The translations under genes were made by a program, and so were the position numbers. Shown here piece after piece: positions 8,223 to 17,434 of a DNA stretch of 46,422 nt. Below the pieces are notes generated by a model. It searched no databases, was not told the DNA's origin, and saw only the letters and a list, made by a program, of their open reading frames with translations. Origin of the DNA: Candidatus Omnitrophota bacterium (GTDB lineage: Bacteria > Omnitrophota > Omnitrophia > Omnitrophales > Danuiimicrobiaceae); NCBI GenBank assembly GCA_016206945.1, contig JACQQP010000172.1, positions 1 through 46,422 on the forward strand. The letters run 5' to 3'. The stretch's first letter is position 1. Each line of letters starts with the position of its first letter.

Positions 8223-9208
8223 TTACCGATAGGGACCGTTTGAAGATTCGAAAAATCCTTGTTATTTCGTTAAGCAATATTGGTGATGTTATTTTGACCA
8301 CGCCGGTTGTTTCAGTTCTTCGCGACCATTTCTCCTCAAGCGAACTTATCGTCATGGTTGGCCCAAAAGGAGCCCCTGTGTTTGAAAATAGTCTCACCGT
8401 AAATGAGGTTCTTGTGTTTGATAAATCGGTTTCGTGGTTTGCGAAACTGATGTTGGTTTGGGAATTAAGGAAAAGAAAATTTGACCTCGTGATCGATCTG
8501 CGGAATACGGCCATCCCCGTTATGATCGGACCGAAATATCGAACCCCACTTTTTGTTGATCGTTCTTCAGTCTCAATGCGCGAAAGGCATTTGGATCGGC
8601 TTCGCTCTCTTATTCCGATCGAACATTCGAGAAATCAATTTAATTTTTTCACCGAAGAAGAAAAGCGATCCATGCAAGCAAAATTAAGCGCGTGCGTCGA
8701 TGGTCCGAAGGGAAATGGTTTTGTTGTGATTGCGCCTGGCGCGGGAAGTGCGCTTAAACAATGGACACTTTCTGGATTCTCTGAGCTCATCGATCATTTT
8801 ATTGGGATGGGAATGCAAATCGTTCTGGTGGGAGATGATCGGGAAGCGGCTTTGGGAAAAGCACTCGAGGACAGAGCTTCGAAGCCCGTTGCCAATTTGG
8901 TCGGAGCGCTTACGTTGAGGGAGTTAGCGGCATTGATTCAGGAGGTCACGCTTGTTGTGGCCAATGATAGTGCGGTGATGCACCTGGCCCACGAGCTTGA
9001 GCGTCCCACCGTTTCCATTTTTGGACCCACGAGTGAACAGAAATATAGTCGTGTCACAAACGGCTATAAAACCGTTCGATTAGATCTCGAGTGCACGCCG
9101 TGTGAACAAGCCCAATGTCGTTTGGAACGGCGCATGTGTTTGGATGATTTGCCCGCAAAACTGGTGATCGATGCTTGTGAAGAGCTTTTGAATGATGCGT
9201 CCCATTGA
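8219..9208 (+). CDS. GT9-family heptosyltransferase-like glycosyltransferase
   Basis: A 329-residue GT9 enzyme, probably extending the LPS core. Seen: KILVISLSNIGDVILTTPVVSVL, IAPGAGSALKQWTLSGF, GALTLRELAALI and NDSAVMHLAHELERPTVSIFGPTSEQ. Near the C-terminus is a four-Cys cluster (CTPCEQAQC...C). The frame is open upstream to 8126, inside waaF. The ATG at 8219 is preferred because it overlaps the waaF stop by 4 bp and puts the ISLSNIGD motif at the normal distance from the N-terminus. The next gene begins 17 bp before its end. Donor and acceptor sugars are unknown. Confidence 0.83.
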   Translation: MITDRDRLKIRKILVISLSNIGDVILTTPVVSVLRDHFSSSELIVMVGPKGAPVFENSLTVNEVLVFDKSVSWFAKLMLVWELRKRKFDLVIDLRNTAIPVMIGPKYRTPLFVDRSSVSMRERHLDRLRSLIPIEHSRNQFNFFTEEEKRSMQAKLSACVDGPKGNGFVVIAPGAGSALKQWTLSGFSELIDHFIGMGMQIVLVGDDREAALGKALEDRASKPVANLVGALTLRELAALIQEVTLVVANDSAVMHLAHELERPTVSIFGPTSEQKYSRVTNGYKTVRLDLECTPCEQAQCRLERRMCLDDLPAKLVIDACEELLNDASH

Positions 9209-10247
9209 ATGCACCAACCTCAAGCGAATTTTAGTGACCCGTACGGATCGAATCGGTGATGTTGTTTTGTCGACGCCTGTTTTTCAGGCGGTCAAGGAAA
9301 GATATCCTGAGAGCCATCTTGCGGCCCTTGTCCTTAAAGAAACGGAGGCCGTTGTTCGCGGCAATCCCTCGCTGAACCAAGTGATTGTCTATGACAAAAA
9401 AGGACATGAGAAAAGCTGGTGGCGAAGCTTTTTATTTGGTGTCAGATTAAGAAAAGAGAACTTTGACATTGTGATTCACCTTCACCCCACGAACCGGGTT
9501 CATTTCATTTCGTGGCTTGCCAACATTCCCGTTCGCATCGGTTATCGGCGAAAAAACCATTATCTTCTCACTCATGTTATTGAAGAGAAAAAGTGGGAAG
9601 GAAGAAAACACGAAGCCGAATACAATTTTGATCTCCTCGCGTTGATTGATGTTTCCAAACCTGAGGAACTTGAGCTTTATTTCCCGCTGCAGGATAAAGA
9701 TCGTGAACTGTTGATGAACGTGTTGCCTTCGGGTTTTAATGGGAATCATTACGTCGTGTTTCATCCGAGTGCCAGTTGTATTTCGAAAAGGTGGTCTCCT
9801 GAACGATTGGCAAACGTGGCGGACCGCTTGGTGCAAAATTATGGCGTGCGAGCCGTTATTGTTGGGGAAGGAGCGGGGACTTTACATGCCGCACAAATGC
9901 AGAAATTTATGAGGAAAGAAGCGCTTAATTTGGGGGGAAAACTAAATCTGGGCATGCTCGCTTGGCTTTTGAAGGGTGCGCGGCTTTTGATTTCCAATGA
10001 TTCAGGACCTGTTCATGTTGCCTCTGCGGTGGGAACGCCTGTGATTTCAATTTTCGGCAGGAATCAACCTGGTCTAGGCACGACGCGTTGGAGGCCCATT
10101 TCGCCAAACAGTTCTTTCCTTCAAAAAGATGTCGGATGCATTGAATGTCTCGCCCATAATTGTCAAATTGATTTCAAATGCCTTAAAGACTTACAAGTAG
10201 AAGAAGTGCTTGAGGAAGCGAAGCGGTATGAGCCATTTTTGGTTTAG
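9192..10247 (+). CDS. GT9-family heptosyltransferase-like glycosyltransferase
   Basis: A 351-residue GT9 protein. Seen: RILVTRTDRIGDVVLSTPVFQAVK, FHPSASCISKRWSPERLANVADRL, GKLNLGMLAWLL, SNDSGPVHVASAVGTPVISIFG, and a Cys cluster CIECLAHNC...C near the end. It begins ATGATG, so the start could be 9192 or 9195. It overlaps the upstream gene by 17 bp and the next by about 20 bp, so the series is very probably one translationally coupled unit. It likely transfers heptose or a related sugar to the LPS core, but the specificity cannot be judged. Confidence 0.83.
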   Translation: MMRPIECTNLKRILVTRTDRIGDVVLSTPVFQAVKERYPESHLAALVLKETEAVVRGNPSLNQVIVYDKKGHEKSWWRSFLFGVRLRKENFDIVIHLHPTNRVHFISWLANIPVRIGYRRKNHYLLTHVIEEKKWEGRKHEAEYNFDLLALIDVSKPEELELYFPLQDKDRELLMNVLPSGFNGNHYVVFHPSASCISKRWSPERLANVADRLVQNYGVRAVIVGEGAGTLHAAQMQKFMRKEALNLGGKLNLGMLAWLLKGARLLISNDSGPVHVASAVGTPVISIFGRNQPGLGTTRWRPISPNSSFLQKDVGCIECLAHNCQIDFKCLKDLQVEEVLEEAKRYEPFLV

Positions 10248-11391
10248 CAAAGCAGCCTTGGATCCAACGGCATCCTTAGAGCGGGTTTTGCTCATTCACC
10301 CGTTTGGAATTGGGGATGCTCTTTTCATAACGCCTGTGATACGCGCTCTGAAAGAAAGCGGTGTCAACCAGATCGATCTGTTACTTGGAAGTAGAACAAG
10401 GGATATTTTTGAAACCAATCCTCATGTTCATCAAATTTTTGAGTGGGATAAATCTTTGGTTACCGGTTTTTCGATGAAGTGGGGTCGTTTCAAAAGATTA
10501 GTGGCACTTTTTTTGAAACTTTGGCGGAACCGCTATCAAGTTTGCGTTGATTTTTCTCCAAGAGCTCAGTACGCTTTCTTGGCCTGGGCTATTTTTTGGA
10601 TTCCCATCCGTATTGGTTTTAATTTTAAGAGGCGCGGATTCTTTTTAACGCACAAGAAGGATTTGCGTCAGGGTTTTTCCAGAAAACCAGTTTTGGAATA
10701 TTATTGCGACCTTCTCCATTTTCTAAATATTCAAGTGTCAAATAGACGCACAGAATTTTTCTTAACCGATGAGAATCATGAAAATGGCAACGTGATTTTA
10801 AGAAAGCTTGGGCTCGACAACGATCGACCGTACCTGATTGTCGTTCCGGGCGGAGGCGAATCCTGGGGTCCCGATGCTCGCCTGAAACGCTGGCCCGTAG
10901 TTTACTTTGGGAAGTTAATCCGCAGTTTGTATCAAGATCGCCGTTCGGTTTTTGAAAAAGTTTTGATCCTTGGCGGACGCAAGGAACATTCCTTAGGGAC
11001 TGAACTTTTGCAGGAATTGGGTGGCGTGAGCGCTCACAATCTTTGTGGTTCAACGTCCATTCGAACCGCTGGCGCCTTGATTGAAAAAGCGGCATTTCTC
11101 CTAGCAAATGACGGCGGATTAGTTCATTTGGCGCATGCCCTGCATACTCCTTTAATTGCCTTGTATGGCCCAGTTGATCCTCAAGTGTATGGCCCTTATC
11201 CTTTGACTTCTGAAGCCCTTGTGATTACGAATGAAGGTCCGGCTTGCCGTCCTTGTTATCAGCAGTTTCGATATCAGGCAAGTTGCGTGGGTGTTGAATG
11301 TTTGGCGGCATTATCGGTTGAGCGCGTTTTGGAGAAAATTAGGTCATCACGCTTTCTTGAGCGATTGCAACCAAATTTAGTCTCAAGATAA
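10228..11391 (+). CDS. GT9-family heptosyltransferase-like glycosyltransferase
   Basis: A 387-residue GT9 protein, the last of five consecutive GT9 domains. Seen: RVLLIHPFGIGDALFITPVIRALK, VVPGGGESWGPDARLKRWP, CGSTSIRTAGALIEKA, NDGGLVHLAHALHTPLIALYGPVDP, and a Cys cluster (CRPCYQQFRYQASC...C). A TTG start at 10210 is open, but the ATG at 10228 has GAGGAAG nine bases upstream and is preferred. The slightly longer length comes from insertions between the two Rossmann halves. Predicted cytoplasmic face of the inner membrane; sugar specificity unknown. Confidence 0.83.
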   Translation: MSHFWFSKAALDPTASLERVLLIHPFGIGDALFITPVIRALKESGVNQIDLLLGSRTRDIFETNPHVHQIFEWDKSLVTGFSMKWGRFKRLVALFLKLWRNRYQVCVDFSPRAQYAFLAWAIFWIPIRIGFNFKRRGFFLTHKKDLRQGFSRKPVLEYYCDLLHFLNIQVSNRRTEFFLTDENHENGNVILRKLGLDNDRPYLIVVPGGGESWGPDARLKRWPVVYFGKLIRSLYQDRRSVFEKVLILGGRKEHSLGTELLQELGGVSAHNLCGSTSIRTAGALIEKAAFLLANDGGLVHLAHALHTPLIALYGPVDPQVYGPYPLTSEALVITNEGPACRPCYQQFRYQASCVGVECLAALSVERVLEKIRSSRFLERLQPNLVSR

Positions 11392-11393
11392 AG

Positions 11394-12212
11394 ATGAAAT
11401 TAAGCAACTATTTCTTTTTGATCTTCCTGTTTTTTTCGTCGGTAGGTTTTCAAGGATGTGGCGGAGTCAAAACTCAGAAATTAAATCTGGTTGCCAATGA
11501 GGTCAAGAGTCAGATTGTCGGGAATGCACCTTTTACGATTCAAGAAGGGGAGAAGCTTCGGTTTAGCGTTCGGTGGCTTGGCATGGAAGTGGGCACCGCT
11601 GAAGCAGTGGTCAAAGGAATTGAGAAAGTCAACGGGCGGGACGCCTATCATATTGCGGCTTATGCCCGCTCGAACTCCTTGATCGACCTGATTTATCCGG
11701 TTCGTGATGAGCACCATACCTATGTGGACACGGAACATTTTCATTCGCTCCGCTACGAAAAAATTCTCCGGGAGGGAACTTTTCGTGCTGACGAAGTGAT
11801 GGAATACGATCAGGAAAATCATACCGCAACCTATTTCTCGAGGAAGAATAAAACCAAGAAAAAAATGTTTATTGCAAAGAACACCCATGACCAGGTTTCC
11901 GCCGCCTATTGGTTTCGTACGCAGCCGATGAAGATAGGAGATAGGATTCATATTCCTGTCGAAGCTGACGAGAAAAATTGGGATTTAGAAGTTCGCGTGA
12001 CTCAAATGGATCGGGTTGAAATCAAAGGACTGGGGACTTTTGATGCATTTCAAATCGAACCGATGGCCAGTTTTCAAGGAATTTTTATTCGACGCGGAAA
12101 AATCCGCGGCTGGTTGGGAACTGACGAAAAACGACTTCCCCTGATGATGAAAACTAAAGTCCCTGTTCTTGGGACAGTTACTGTTGTATTAACTCGTTAT
12201 GAGGGTTGGTAG
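11394..12212 (+). CDS. DUF3108 family putative lipoprotein
   Basis: A 272-residue exported protein. The N-terminus has a Lys, a hydrophobic core (YFFLIFLFFSSVGF) and a lipobox-like FQGC with Cys22, so lipid attachment is likely though the box is not canonical. The rest matches DUF3108: GEKLRFSVRWLGMEVGTAEA, YAARSNSLIDLIYPVRD-like text, VDTEHFHSLRYEK, and the closing FIRRGKIRGWLGTDEKRLP. The function of DUF3108 is not established. It begins 3 bp after the GT9 gene and ends 2 bp before a deacetylase, so it is cotranscribed with LPS genes and may work in the envelope. Confidence 0.75.
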   Translation: MKLSNYFFLIFLFFSSVGFQGCGGVKTQKLNLVANEVKSQIVGNAPFTIQEGEKLRFSVRWLGMEVGTAEAVVKGIEKVNGRDAYHIAAYARSNSLIDLIYPVRDEHHTYVDTEHFHSLRYEKILREGTFRADEVMEYDQENHTATYFSRKNKTKKKMFIAKNTHDQVSAAYWFRTQPMKIGDRIHIPVEADEKNWDLEVRVTQMDRVEIKGLGTFDAFQIEPMASFQGIFIRRGKIRGWLGTDEKRLPLMMKTKVPVLGTVTVVLTRYEGW

Positions 12213-12214
12213 AC

Positions 12215-13081
12215 ATGACGTTTATGAGGAAGTGGTGGCTCTGGACTGCTCTGCTTTTATTTGGAGCTTTGGCCATTATATTCTTCACCTTCCCGATAAA
12301 AGGACATATTCCGGTTCTCATGTATCACTTAATTTTGCCGAAATCCGAGGTTGGACATAATTCATTTCATGTCAGTATTGAGAGTTTCGAGCGTCAAATG
12401 TGGTTCTTAAAAACGTTTGGATACCGGACAATTTCGCTCGATGAATATTATGAGATTAAAACGGGCGAGCGGAAACCTCGCGGAAGGGAAGTGCTCATCA
12501 CGTTTGATGATGGACATAGATCCTATGCCGATGCAGCACTCCCCATTTTAGAACGTTACCAGATTCCTTCAGTGAATTTTTTGATTTGGGAACACGCGAC
12601 AGACAAGTTTTGGAAAGATTATATGACCTTGGAAGAAGCAAAGCGGATCGCTGATCATCCCTTGGTTACGTTTGGATCCCATACGATCAGTCACCCCAAT
12701 CTAACCGCAATTTCTTCCGAACAAGCATGGTTTGAGATCAAAGCATCAAAAGACGAATTTGAAGATGCCTTCCAGAAGCCATTTCATTATTTTTGTTATC
12801 CAGAAGGTTCTTTTAACGAAGAAGTCATTCAGTTGGTTGAAAAAGCGGGTTATCGTCTTGCTTTTAAAACATCACTGAAACACTTGGAAGGGTTTCCTCA
12901 AACTTCTTATACGCTCCGTCGCATCAAAGTGCGGCAGAGGGGTGATCTCCTTGCTTTCTGGTTTAGCGTAGCTGGGTTCACAGATTATGTCAATGGGACA
13001 AGGACTTTTTTCCGTCAATTGACAGCTAATAAAGTGAATGATAAACTGATTGCTCATAAGCCGATCTATAAAACAACATAA
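12215..13081 (+). CDS. Membrane-anchored polysaccharide deacetylase (NodB/CE4 fold)
   Basis: A 288-residue protein with an N-terminal membrane segment (WWLWTALLLFGALAIIFF) followed by a NodB homology domain. Seen: PVLMYHLI, the metal-binding TFDDG motif, GSHTISHPNL giving the H-x3-H metal ligands, and FCYPEGSF. This family removes N- or O-acetyl groups from sugar polymers or lipid-linked sugars in the periplasm. The ATG at 12215 has GAGGG nine bases upstream; a TTG at 12206 is less likely. The gene directly follows the DUF3108 lipoprotein in the LPS block, so an LPS, peptidoglycan or capsule substrate is plausible but unproven. Confidence 0.82.
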   Translation: MTFMRKWWLWTALLLFGALAIIFFTFPIKGHIPVLMYHLILPKSEVGHNSFHVSIESFERQMWFLKTFGYRTISLDEYYEIKTGERKPRGREVLITFDDGHRSYADAALPILERYQIPSVNFLIWEHATDKFWKDYMTLEEAKRIADHPLVTFGSHTISHPNLTAISSEQAWFEIKASKDEFEDAFQKPFHYFCYPEGSFNEEVIQLVEKAGYRLAFKTSLKHLEGFPQTSYTLRRIKVRQRGDLLAFWFSVAGFTDYVNGTRTFFRQLTANKVNDKLIAHKPIYKTT

Positions 13082-13114
13082 GTTATTTATTTATAATGGA
13101 TAAGATCAAATTCT

Positions 13115-14164
13115 GTGAAGCATAGATTTGTTTCCTTGAATGGAAAGAACGCGAAGTCGTTCTCCAAATGGATAGATCGTTTTCCGGATACCAAGATTTT
13201 GGTGATTGGTGATTGGATTTTGGATGAATTTGTTTGGGGGACGGTAGAGCGCATTTCTCCAGAAGCTCCGGTACCTGTGGTCTCGGTGACTCGGGAATCG
13301 TTTGTTCCAGGCGGAGCCTTGAATGTCGCAAATAACATACGCACCTTAGGCGGCACTGTTTTTCCTTGTGGTCTTGTTGGGCGCGATCTTCGCGGGCGCA
13401 TGCTGGTCAAGGTGATGCGAAAGGAAGGCATCGATACGGGAGGTGCTATTTATGATCATGGCCGCCCTACAACGCTCAAGACCCGTGTCGTGGCTCATTC
13501 TCAGCAAGTAGTTCGTTTTGACCGTGAAGATCGTCGGGACCTGAGTCGGGAGCATCTCAAGAAAGCGTTGACCTTCATCGAAAGGATATTGGAGAACGTT
13601 GACGCTGTTGTTATCGAAGACTACGGAAAGGGAATGATTACCCCGGAACTTTTAACGCATCTTTTAAGAGAAGCAAAGTCATTGAAGAAACCCGTTCTCG
13701 TTGATCCTAAGGAAAAACATTTTTCATATTATCGGGGTGTGACTGCCATTACACCGAATAGGAGGGAAGCACTCAGTGCTTATGGGCAGAATGCAGATGG
13801 ACACGTTCCTCATTTAAATGAAGTAGGGCAAAAATTGCTTAGGCAATTTTCCTGTGAAGCCGTGTTAATCACCCTGGGTGAGGAGGGAATGATTCTTTTT
13901 GAGAAAAATGGAGCCATTACAAGGATTCCGACTGCGGCTCAAGAGGTATACGACGTTTCAGGTGCGGGTGATACCGTGATCGCTGTATTCGCCATGGCCG
14001 TTGCGGCGCGTGCCCCAATGAAAGAAGCGGCAGTGCTTGCCAATTGCGCGGCCGGTGTTGTCGTTGGAAAGTTGGGAACGGCGACGCTCACTCGAGAAGA
14101 ATTAAAGGCCGCTTTGCCTGCTTTGTCAAATCTGAGAAGAAAGAGGTCATTGACGCGTGTCTAG
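13115..14164 (+). CDS. hldA: D-glycero-beta-D-manno-heptose-7-phosphate kinase (HldE N-domain/HldA type)
   Basis: Phosphorylates heptose 7-phosphate at C1 on the way to ADP-heptose, the donor for the GT9 enzymes upstream. PfkB/ribokinase fold: GDWILDEFVWGTVERISPEAP, GGALNVANNIRTLGG, ITPNRREA, and the anion-hole motif DVSGAGDTV. At 349 residues it has only the kinase domain; the C-terminal nucleotidyltransferase domain of two-domain HldE is absent and is not elsewhere in the window. The start is GTG at 13115, with a weak ribosome-binding site. A TATAAT at 13092-13097 in the 33-bp gap has no good -35 partner, so a promoter there is only possible. It overlaps kdsB by 8 bp. Confidence 0.88.
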   Translation: MKHRFVSLNGKNAKSFSKWIDRFPDTKILVIGDWILDEFVWGTVERISPEAPVPVVSVTRESFVPGGALNVANNIRTLGGTVFPCGLVGRDLRGRMLVKVMRKEGIDTGGAIYDHGRPTTLKTRVVAHSQQVVRFDREDRRDLSREHLKKALTFIERILENVDAVVIEDYGKGMITPELLTHLLREAKSLKKPVLVDPKEKHFSYYRGVTAITPNRREALSAYGQNADGHVPHLNEVGQKLLRQFSCEAVLITLGEEGMILFEKNGAITRIPTAAQEVYDVSGAGDTVIAVFAMAVAARAPMKEAAVLANCAAGVVVGKLGTATLTREELKAALPALSNLRRKRSLTRV

Positions 14165-14912
14165 GCAGGAAGCGGTCTGCATTATTCCAGCTCGTCTGGA
14201 ATCGACTCGGTTTCCAAGAAAACTCCTCCAAGTCATTGAGGGTAAACCGTTACTTCAATTCGCTTATGAAAGTGCGAAGAGGGCAAAGCGGCTTGGGCAC
14301 ATCGTTGTCGCCTGCGATCACGAGTTAATTAAAGACTCGGTCCAATCCTTCGGCGGAGAAGCGATTTTGACGGCACCACATCATACGAGCGGCACCGAGC
14401 GGATTGCCGAGGTTGCAAGCGGATTTGCGTGTGAATTTATTGTGAATCTTCAAGGGGACGAACCTTTAATGCATTCGAGCGTGATCGATCAAATTGTGGA
14501 AGTTTTGCAGAGTGATTCATCCTGTGTTATGTCAACCGCCTGTGTTCTTAAGAATGATCCCGAGGAATTTTTAAACCCAAACGTTGTAAAGGTAACCAGG
14601 GATCAAAATGGTTGGGCGCTTTATTTTTCTCGCTCGCCGATTCCGTATGATCGTGACCAACGCGCGCACCCGTATTTCAAACATCTGGGGATTTATGGTT
14701 ATCGACGTGAATTTCTTTTGCAGTTTCCAAAACTTCCACCGTCGACTTTAGAACAGCGTGAAAAGTTGGAGCAACTGCGAGCGCTTGAGAATGGATATCG
14801 GATTAAAGTGGTAGAAACCGTGCATGATTCAATCGGGGTAGACACGGAGGAGGATTTCCAGATCGTGAGAAAGCGACTTGCTTCGGATCGGATAGGAGCG
14901 CGCAGTGCCTAA
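14157..14912 (+). CDS. kdsB: CMP-Kdo synthetase (3-deoxy-manno-octulosonate cytidylyltransferase)
   Basis: Activates Kdo with CTP to CMP-Kdo, the donor for WaaA. 251 residues, as usual. Seen: CIIPARLESTRFPRKLL, which binds CTP; HTSGTERIAEVA; NLQGDEPL; FSRSPIPYDR; HLGIYGYRREFL; and LEQREKLEQLRALENG. The start is GTG at 14157 with AAAGAGG upstream, overlapping the heptose kinase by 8 bp. The end overlaps pyrG by 8 bp. The adjacency with the CTP synthase gene joins CTP production to its use. Confidence 0.95.
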   Translation: MSRQEAVCIIPARLESTRFPRKLLQVIEGKPLLQFAYESAKRAKRLGHIVVACDHELIKDSVQSFGGEAILTAPHHTSGTERIAEVASGFACEFIVNLQGDEPLMHSSVIDQIVEVLQSDSSCVMSTACVLKNDPEEFLNPNVVKVTRDQNGWALYFSRSPIPYDRDQRAHPYFKHLGIYGYRREFLLQFPKLPPSTLEQREKLEQLRALENGYRIKVVETVHDSIGVDTEEDFQIVRKRLASDRIGARSA

Positions 14913-16584
14913 GCATATATTTATTACGGGAGGCGTTGTTTCGTCGCTCGGAAAAGGAATAGCTTCCGCCTCGATCGGGAAACTTTTGGAAGCAAAAGGT
15001 CTGAAAGTCTGTATGCAAAAGTTGGATCCTTACATCAACGTGGATCCTGGAACCATGAGTCCCTATCAGCATGGTGAAGTATATGTGACGGAGGACGGGG
15101 CGGAGACGGATCTCGACCTGGGTCATTATGAGCGCTTTACCAATAGCCCCATTGGAAAGCTCAATAATGTCACGACGGGTCAGGTTTACTATTCGGTCAT
15201 CATGAAGGAGCGCCGCGGTGATTATTTGGGCGGGACCGTTCAGGTCGTTCCGCACATTACGGATGAAATCAAGGAGCGGATTCGTGCCGTTTCGCGCGGG
15301 AAGCGTTACGATATCGTCATTTCAGAAATTGGCGGGACGGTCGGTGATATCGAATCTCTTCCGTTTTTGGAAGCAGCCCGTCAATTTCGACAGGAAGAAG
15401 GGCGCGAAAACGTCATTTTTATTCACCTCACATTGGTTCCGTTCATCCGAGCCGCGGGCGAACTGAAAACGAAACCCACCCAACACAGCGTTGGAACCTT
15501 GCGCGAAATTGGTATCCAGCCCGATATTCTCCTATGTCGAACTGAAAAAAGGCTCTCCAAGGATTTGCGCTCGAAAATTGCGCTCTTTTGTAACGTTGAT
15601 CCTGAGGCGGTCGTGGAAGCGCGCGATGTGCGTTCTATTTATGAAGTGCCTCTTTTTCTTAAGGAACAGGGTCTTGATCAAGTGATTTGTCGTTATCTAC
15701 ATATGGAGTATAAAGCGGGTAATTTAAATGATTGGAAAAAAGAGGTTGTCGACCGGGCACTTTTTCCGAAATACCAAGTGACCATCGGAGTAGTCGGAAA
15801 ATATGTGGAGCTTCAAGATGCTTACAAATCACTTTACGAGGCATTAAGACATGCAGGAATTGCCAATGACAGCCGTGTGGTGATCAAACGCTTTAACTCG
15901 GAGCGGTTGCTTAAAAGTACCGTTGAGCGTGACTTAGCTAAAGTCGACGGCGTTTTGGTGCCTGGCGGCTTTGGAAATCGCGGGATAGAGGGTAAGATTC
16001 GAGGGATCCGATACGCACGCGAACATGGCGTGCCTTTCCTCGGGATTTGCTTGGGCATGCAATGTGCTGTCATTGAATATGCCCGAAACGTCCTGGATTT
16101 CAAAGGAGCCAATTCAACGGAATTTAATAAAAAAACACCCTATCCTGTCATCAGTTTGCTTGAGGAGCAAGAAGAAGTCACAAACTTGGGAGGCACCATG
16201 CGTCTCGGCTCATCCTTGTGTGAAGTGAAGCACGATACGTTTGCTTATGAGGCCTATGGAGCAGAAGAAATCTATGAGCGCCATCGTCATCGTTACGAGT
16301 TTAATAATAAGTATCGGGAGGCGTTCGTAAAAAACGGTTTCCGCTTTTCCGGACTTTCCCAAGGTGGGAAGCTGGTCGAAATGATCGAGGTAGAAAACCA
16401 TCCCTGGTTTGTGGCGGGCCAATTTCATCCTGAGTTTAAATCGAAGCCCGACAAACCCCATCCTCTTTTTAAGGCGTTTGTTGCCAAGGCGCTTGAATTG
16501 AAACGTAGCGGAACGAAGAAAGAGATTGATCGTAGAACTGAAGAAGTTCAGGAAAAGGTTTATGAAGCAAGTTCGGCTGGGTAA
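14905..16584 (+). CDS. pyrG: CTP synthase
   Basis: Makes CTP from UTP, ATP and glutamine in the cytoplasm. 559 residues. The N-terminal synthetase domain shows ITGGVVSSLGKGI, QKLDPYINVDPGTMSPYQHG and the GDIESLPFLEAARQ region. The C-terminal glutamine amidotransferase domain shows VPGGFGNRG, the nucleophile motif FLGICLGMQCAVIEYARN, and the FHPEFKSKP region with catalytic His and Glu. The GTG start at 14905 has AGGAG six bases upstream. It sits between kdsB and kdsA, a recurrent arrangement in Gram-negative genomes, overlapping kdsA by 23 bp. Confidence 0.97.
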   Translation: MPKHIFITGGVVSSLGKGIASASIGKLLEAKGLKVCMQKLDPYINVDPGTMSPYQHGEVYVTEDGAETDLDLGHYERFTNSPIGKLNNVTTGQVYYSVIMKERRGDYLGGTVQVVPHITDEIKERIRAVSRGKRYDIVISEIGGTVGDIESLPFLEAARQFRQEEGRENVIFIHLTLVPFIRAAGELKTKPTQHSVGTLREIGIQPDILLCRTEKRLSKDLRSKIALFCNVDPEAVVEARDVRSIYEVPLFLKEQGLDQVICRYLHMEYKAGNLNDWKKEVVDRALFPKYQVTIGVVGKYVELQDAYKSLYEALRHAGIANDSRVVIKRFNSERLLKSTVERDLAKVDGVLVPGGFGNRGIEGKIRGIRYAREHGVPFLGICLGMQCAVIEYARNVLDFKGANSTEFNKKTPYPVISLLEEQEEVTNLGGTMRLGSSLCEVKHDTFAYEAYGAEEIYERHRHRYEFNNKYREAFVKNGFRFSGLSQGGKLVEMIEVENHPWFVAGQFHPEFKSKPDKPHPLFKAFVAKALELKRSGTKKEIDRRTEEVQEKVYEASSAG

Positions 16585-17434
16585 TATTATTTTCGGCGAT
16601 CCAAACCAGTTTGTGTTCATTGCGGGGCCCTGTGTCATCGAAGGAGAAGAGAGCACACTTCGGCATGCCGAGCGAATTTCTAGGATGGTACAAGAACTCA
16701 ATATTCCTTATGTGTTTAAGTCGAGTTACGACAAAGCGAATCGTTCTTCAATCCATTCTTATCGAGGTCCTGGAATTGAGGACGGACTTAAGATTCTTGC
16801 GAAAGTAAAGAAGGAATTTCAAATTCCTGTTTTAAGCGATGTCCATACCGTTGAGGAGGTCGACCGAGCGGCCGAAGTACTCGACATTCTTCAAGTGCCT
16901 GCCTTTCTTTCCCGCCAAACAGATCTCGTCGTTGCCTGTGCAAAGACTCGAAAAATCGTGAATGTGAAAAAAGGACAATTTCTTTCTCCATGGGACATGA
17001 AGAATGTCGTTGAAAAGATTGAGTCGGTTGGAAACAAAAATATTTTATTAACCGAGAGAGGCGCTTCCTTTGGTTATCGGAATTTAGTCAGCGATTTCCG
17101 GTCGATTCCAATTATGCAAGGTTTTGGTTATCCCGTTGTTTTTGATGTGACTCACTCGGTTCAAATCCCGGGCGGTTTAGGACATGCTTCGGGAGGGCAA
17201 GCCGAATTTATTCCTACGTTGGCACGATGTGCCGTTGCGGCCGGGGTGGACGCCGTTTTCATGGAGGTTCATGAAAATCCCAAGGTCGCCAAATCGGATG
17301 GGCCCAATAATTTAGCGCTTTCTGATTTAAAAGATATTCTTCAAGTTTTGAAACGGATTCGTGCAGCAGCACCTTTAGTCAGAGAAGAAACTTCGAAAAG
17401 GAAGCGTTCACTCAAAAAAACGGTGACGGTGTGA
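16562..17434 (+). CDS. kdsA: Kdo-8-phosphate synthase
   Basis: Condenses arabinose 5-phosphate with phosphoenolpyruvate to Kdo-8-phosphate. Starting at the ATG at 16562 (AGGAAAAGG upstream) gives 290 residues; the frame is open to 16526 inside pyrG, but that extension lacks family similarity. Seen: FIAGPCVIEGE, FKSSYDKANRSS, GLKILAKVKKEF, VLSDVH, VPAFLSRQTDLV, NVKKGQFLSPWDMK, LTERGASFGY and DVTHSVQIPGG. The Cys in the AGPCVIE motif is common to both metal-dependent and metal-independent forms, so the class is undecided. It is followed after 4 bp by kdsD, which supplies its arabinose 5-phosphate. Confidence 0.95.
   Translation: MKQVRLGNIIFGDPNQFVFIAGPCVIEGEESTLRHAERISRMVQELNIPYVFKSSYDKANRSSIHSYRGPGIEDGLKILAKVKKEFQIPVLSDVHTVEEVDRAAEVLDILQVPAFLSRQTDLVVACAKTRKIVNVKKGQFLSPWDMKNVVEKIESVGNKNILLTERGASFGYRNLVSDFRSIPIMQGFGYPVVFDVTHSVQIPGGLGHASGGQAEFIPTLARCAVAAGVDAVFMEVHENPKVAKSDGPNNLALSDLKDILQVLKRIRAAAPLVREETSKRKRSLKKTVTV

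Noticed and set aside
13092..13097. TATAAT promoter before the heptose kinase gene
   Set aside because: No credible -35 hexamer at 16-18 bp, and the gap is only 33 bp within a run of LPS genes.
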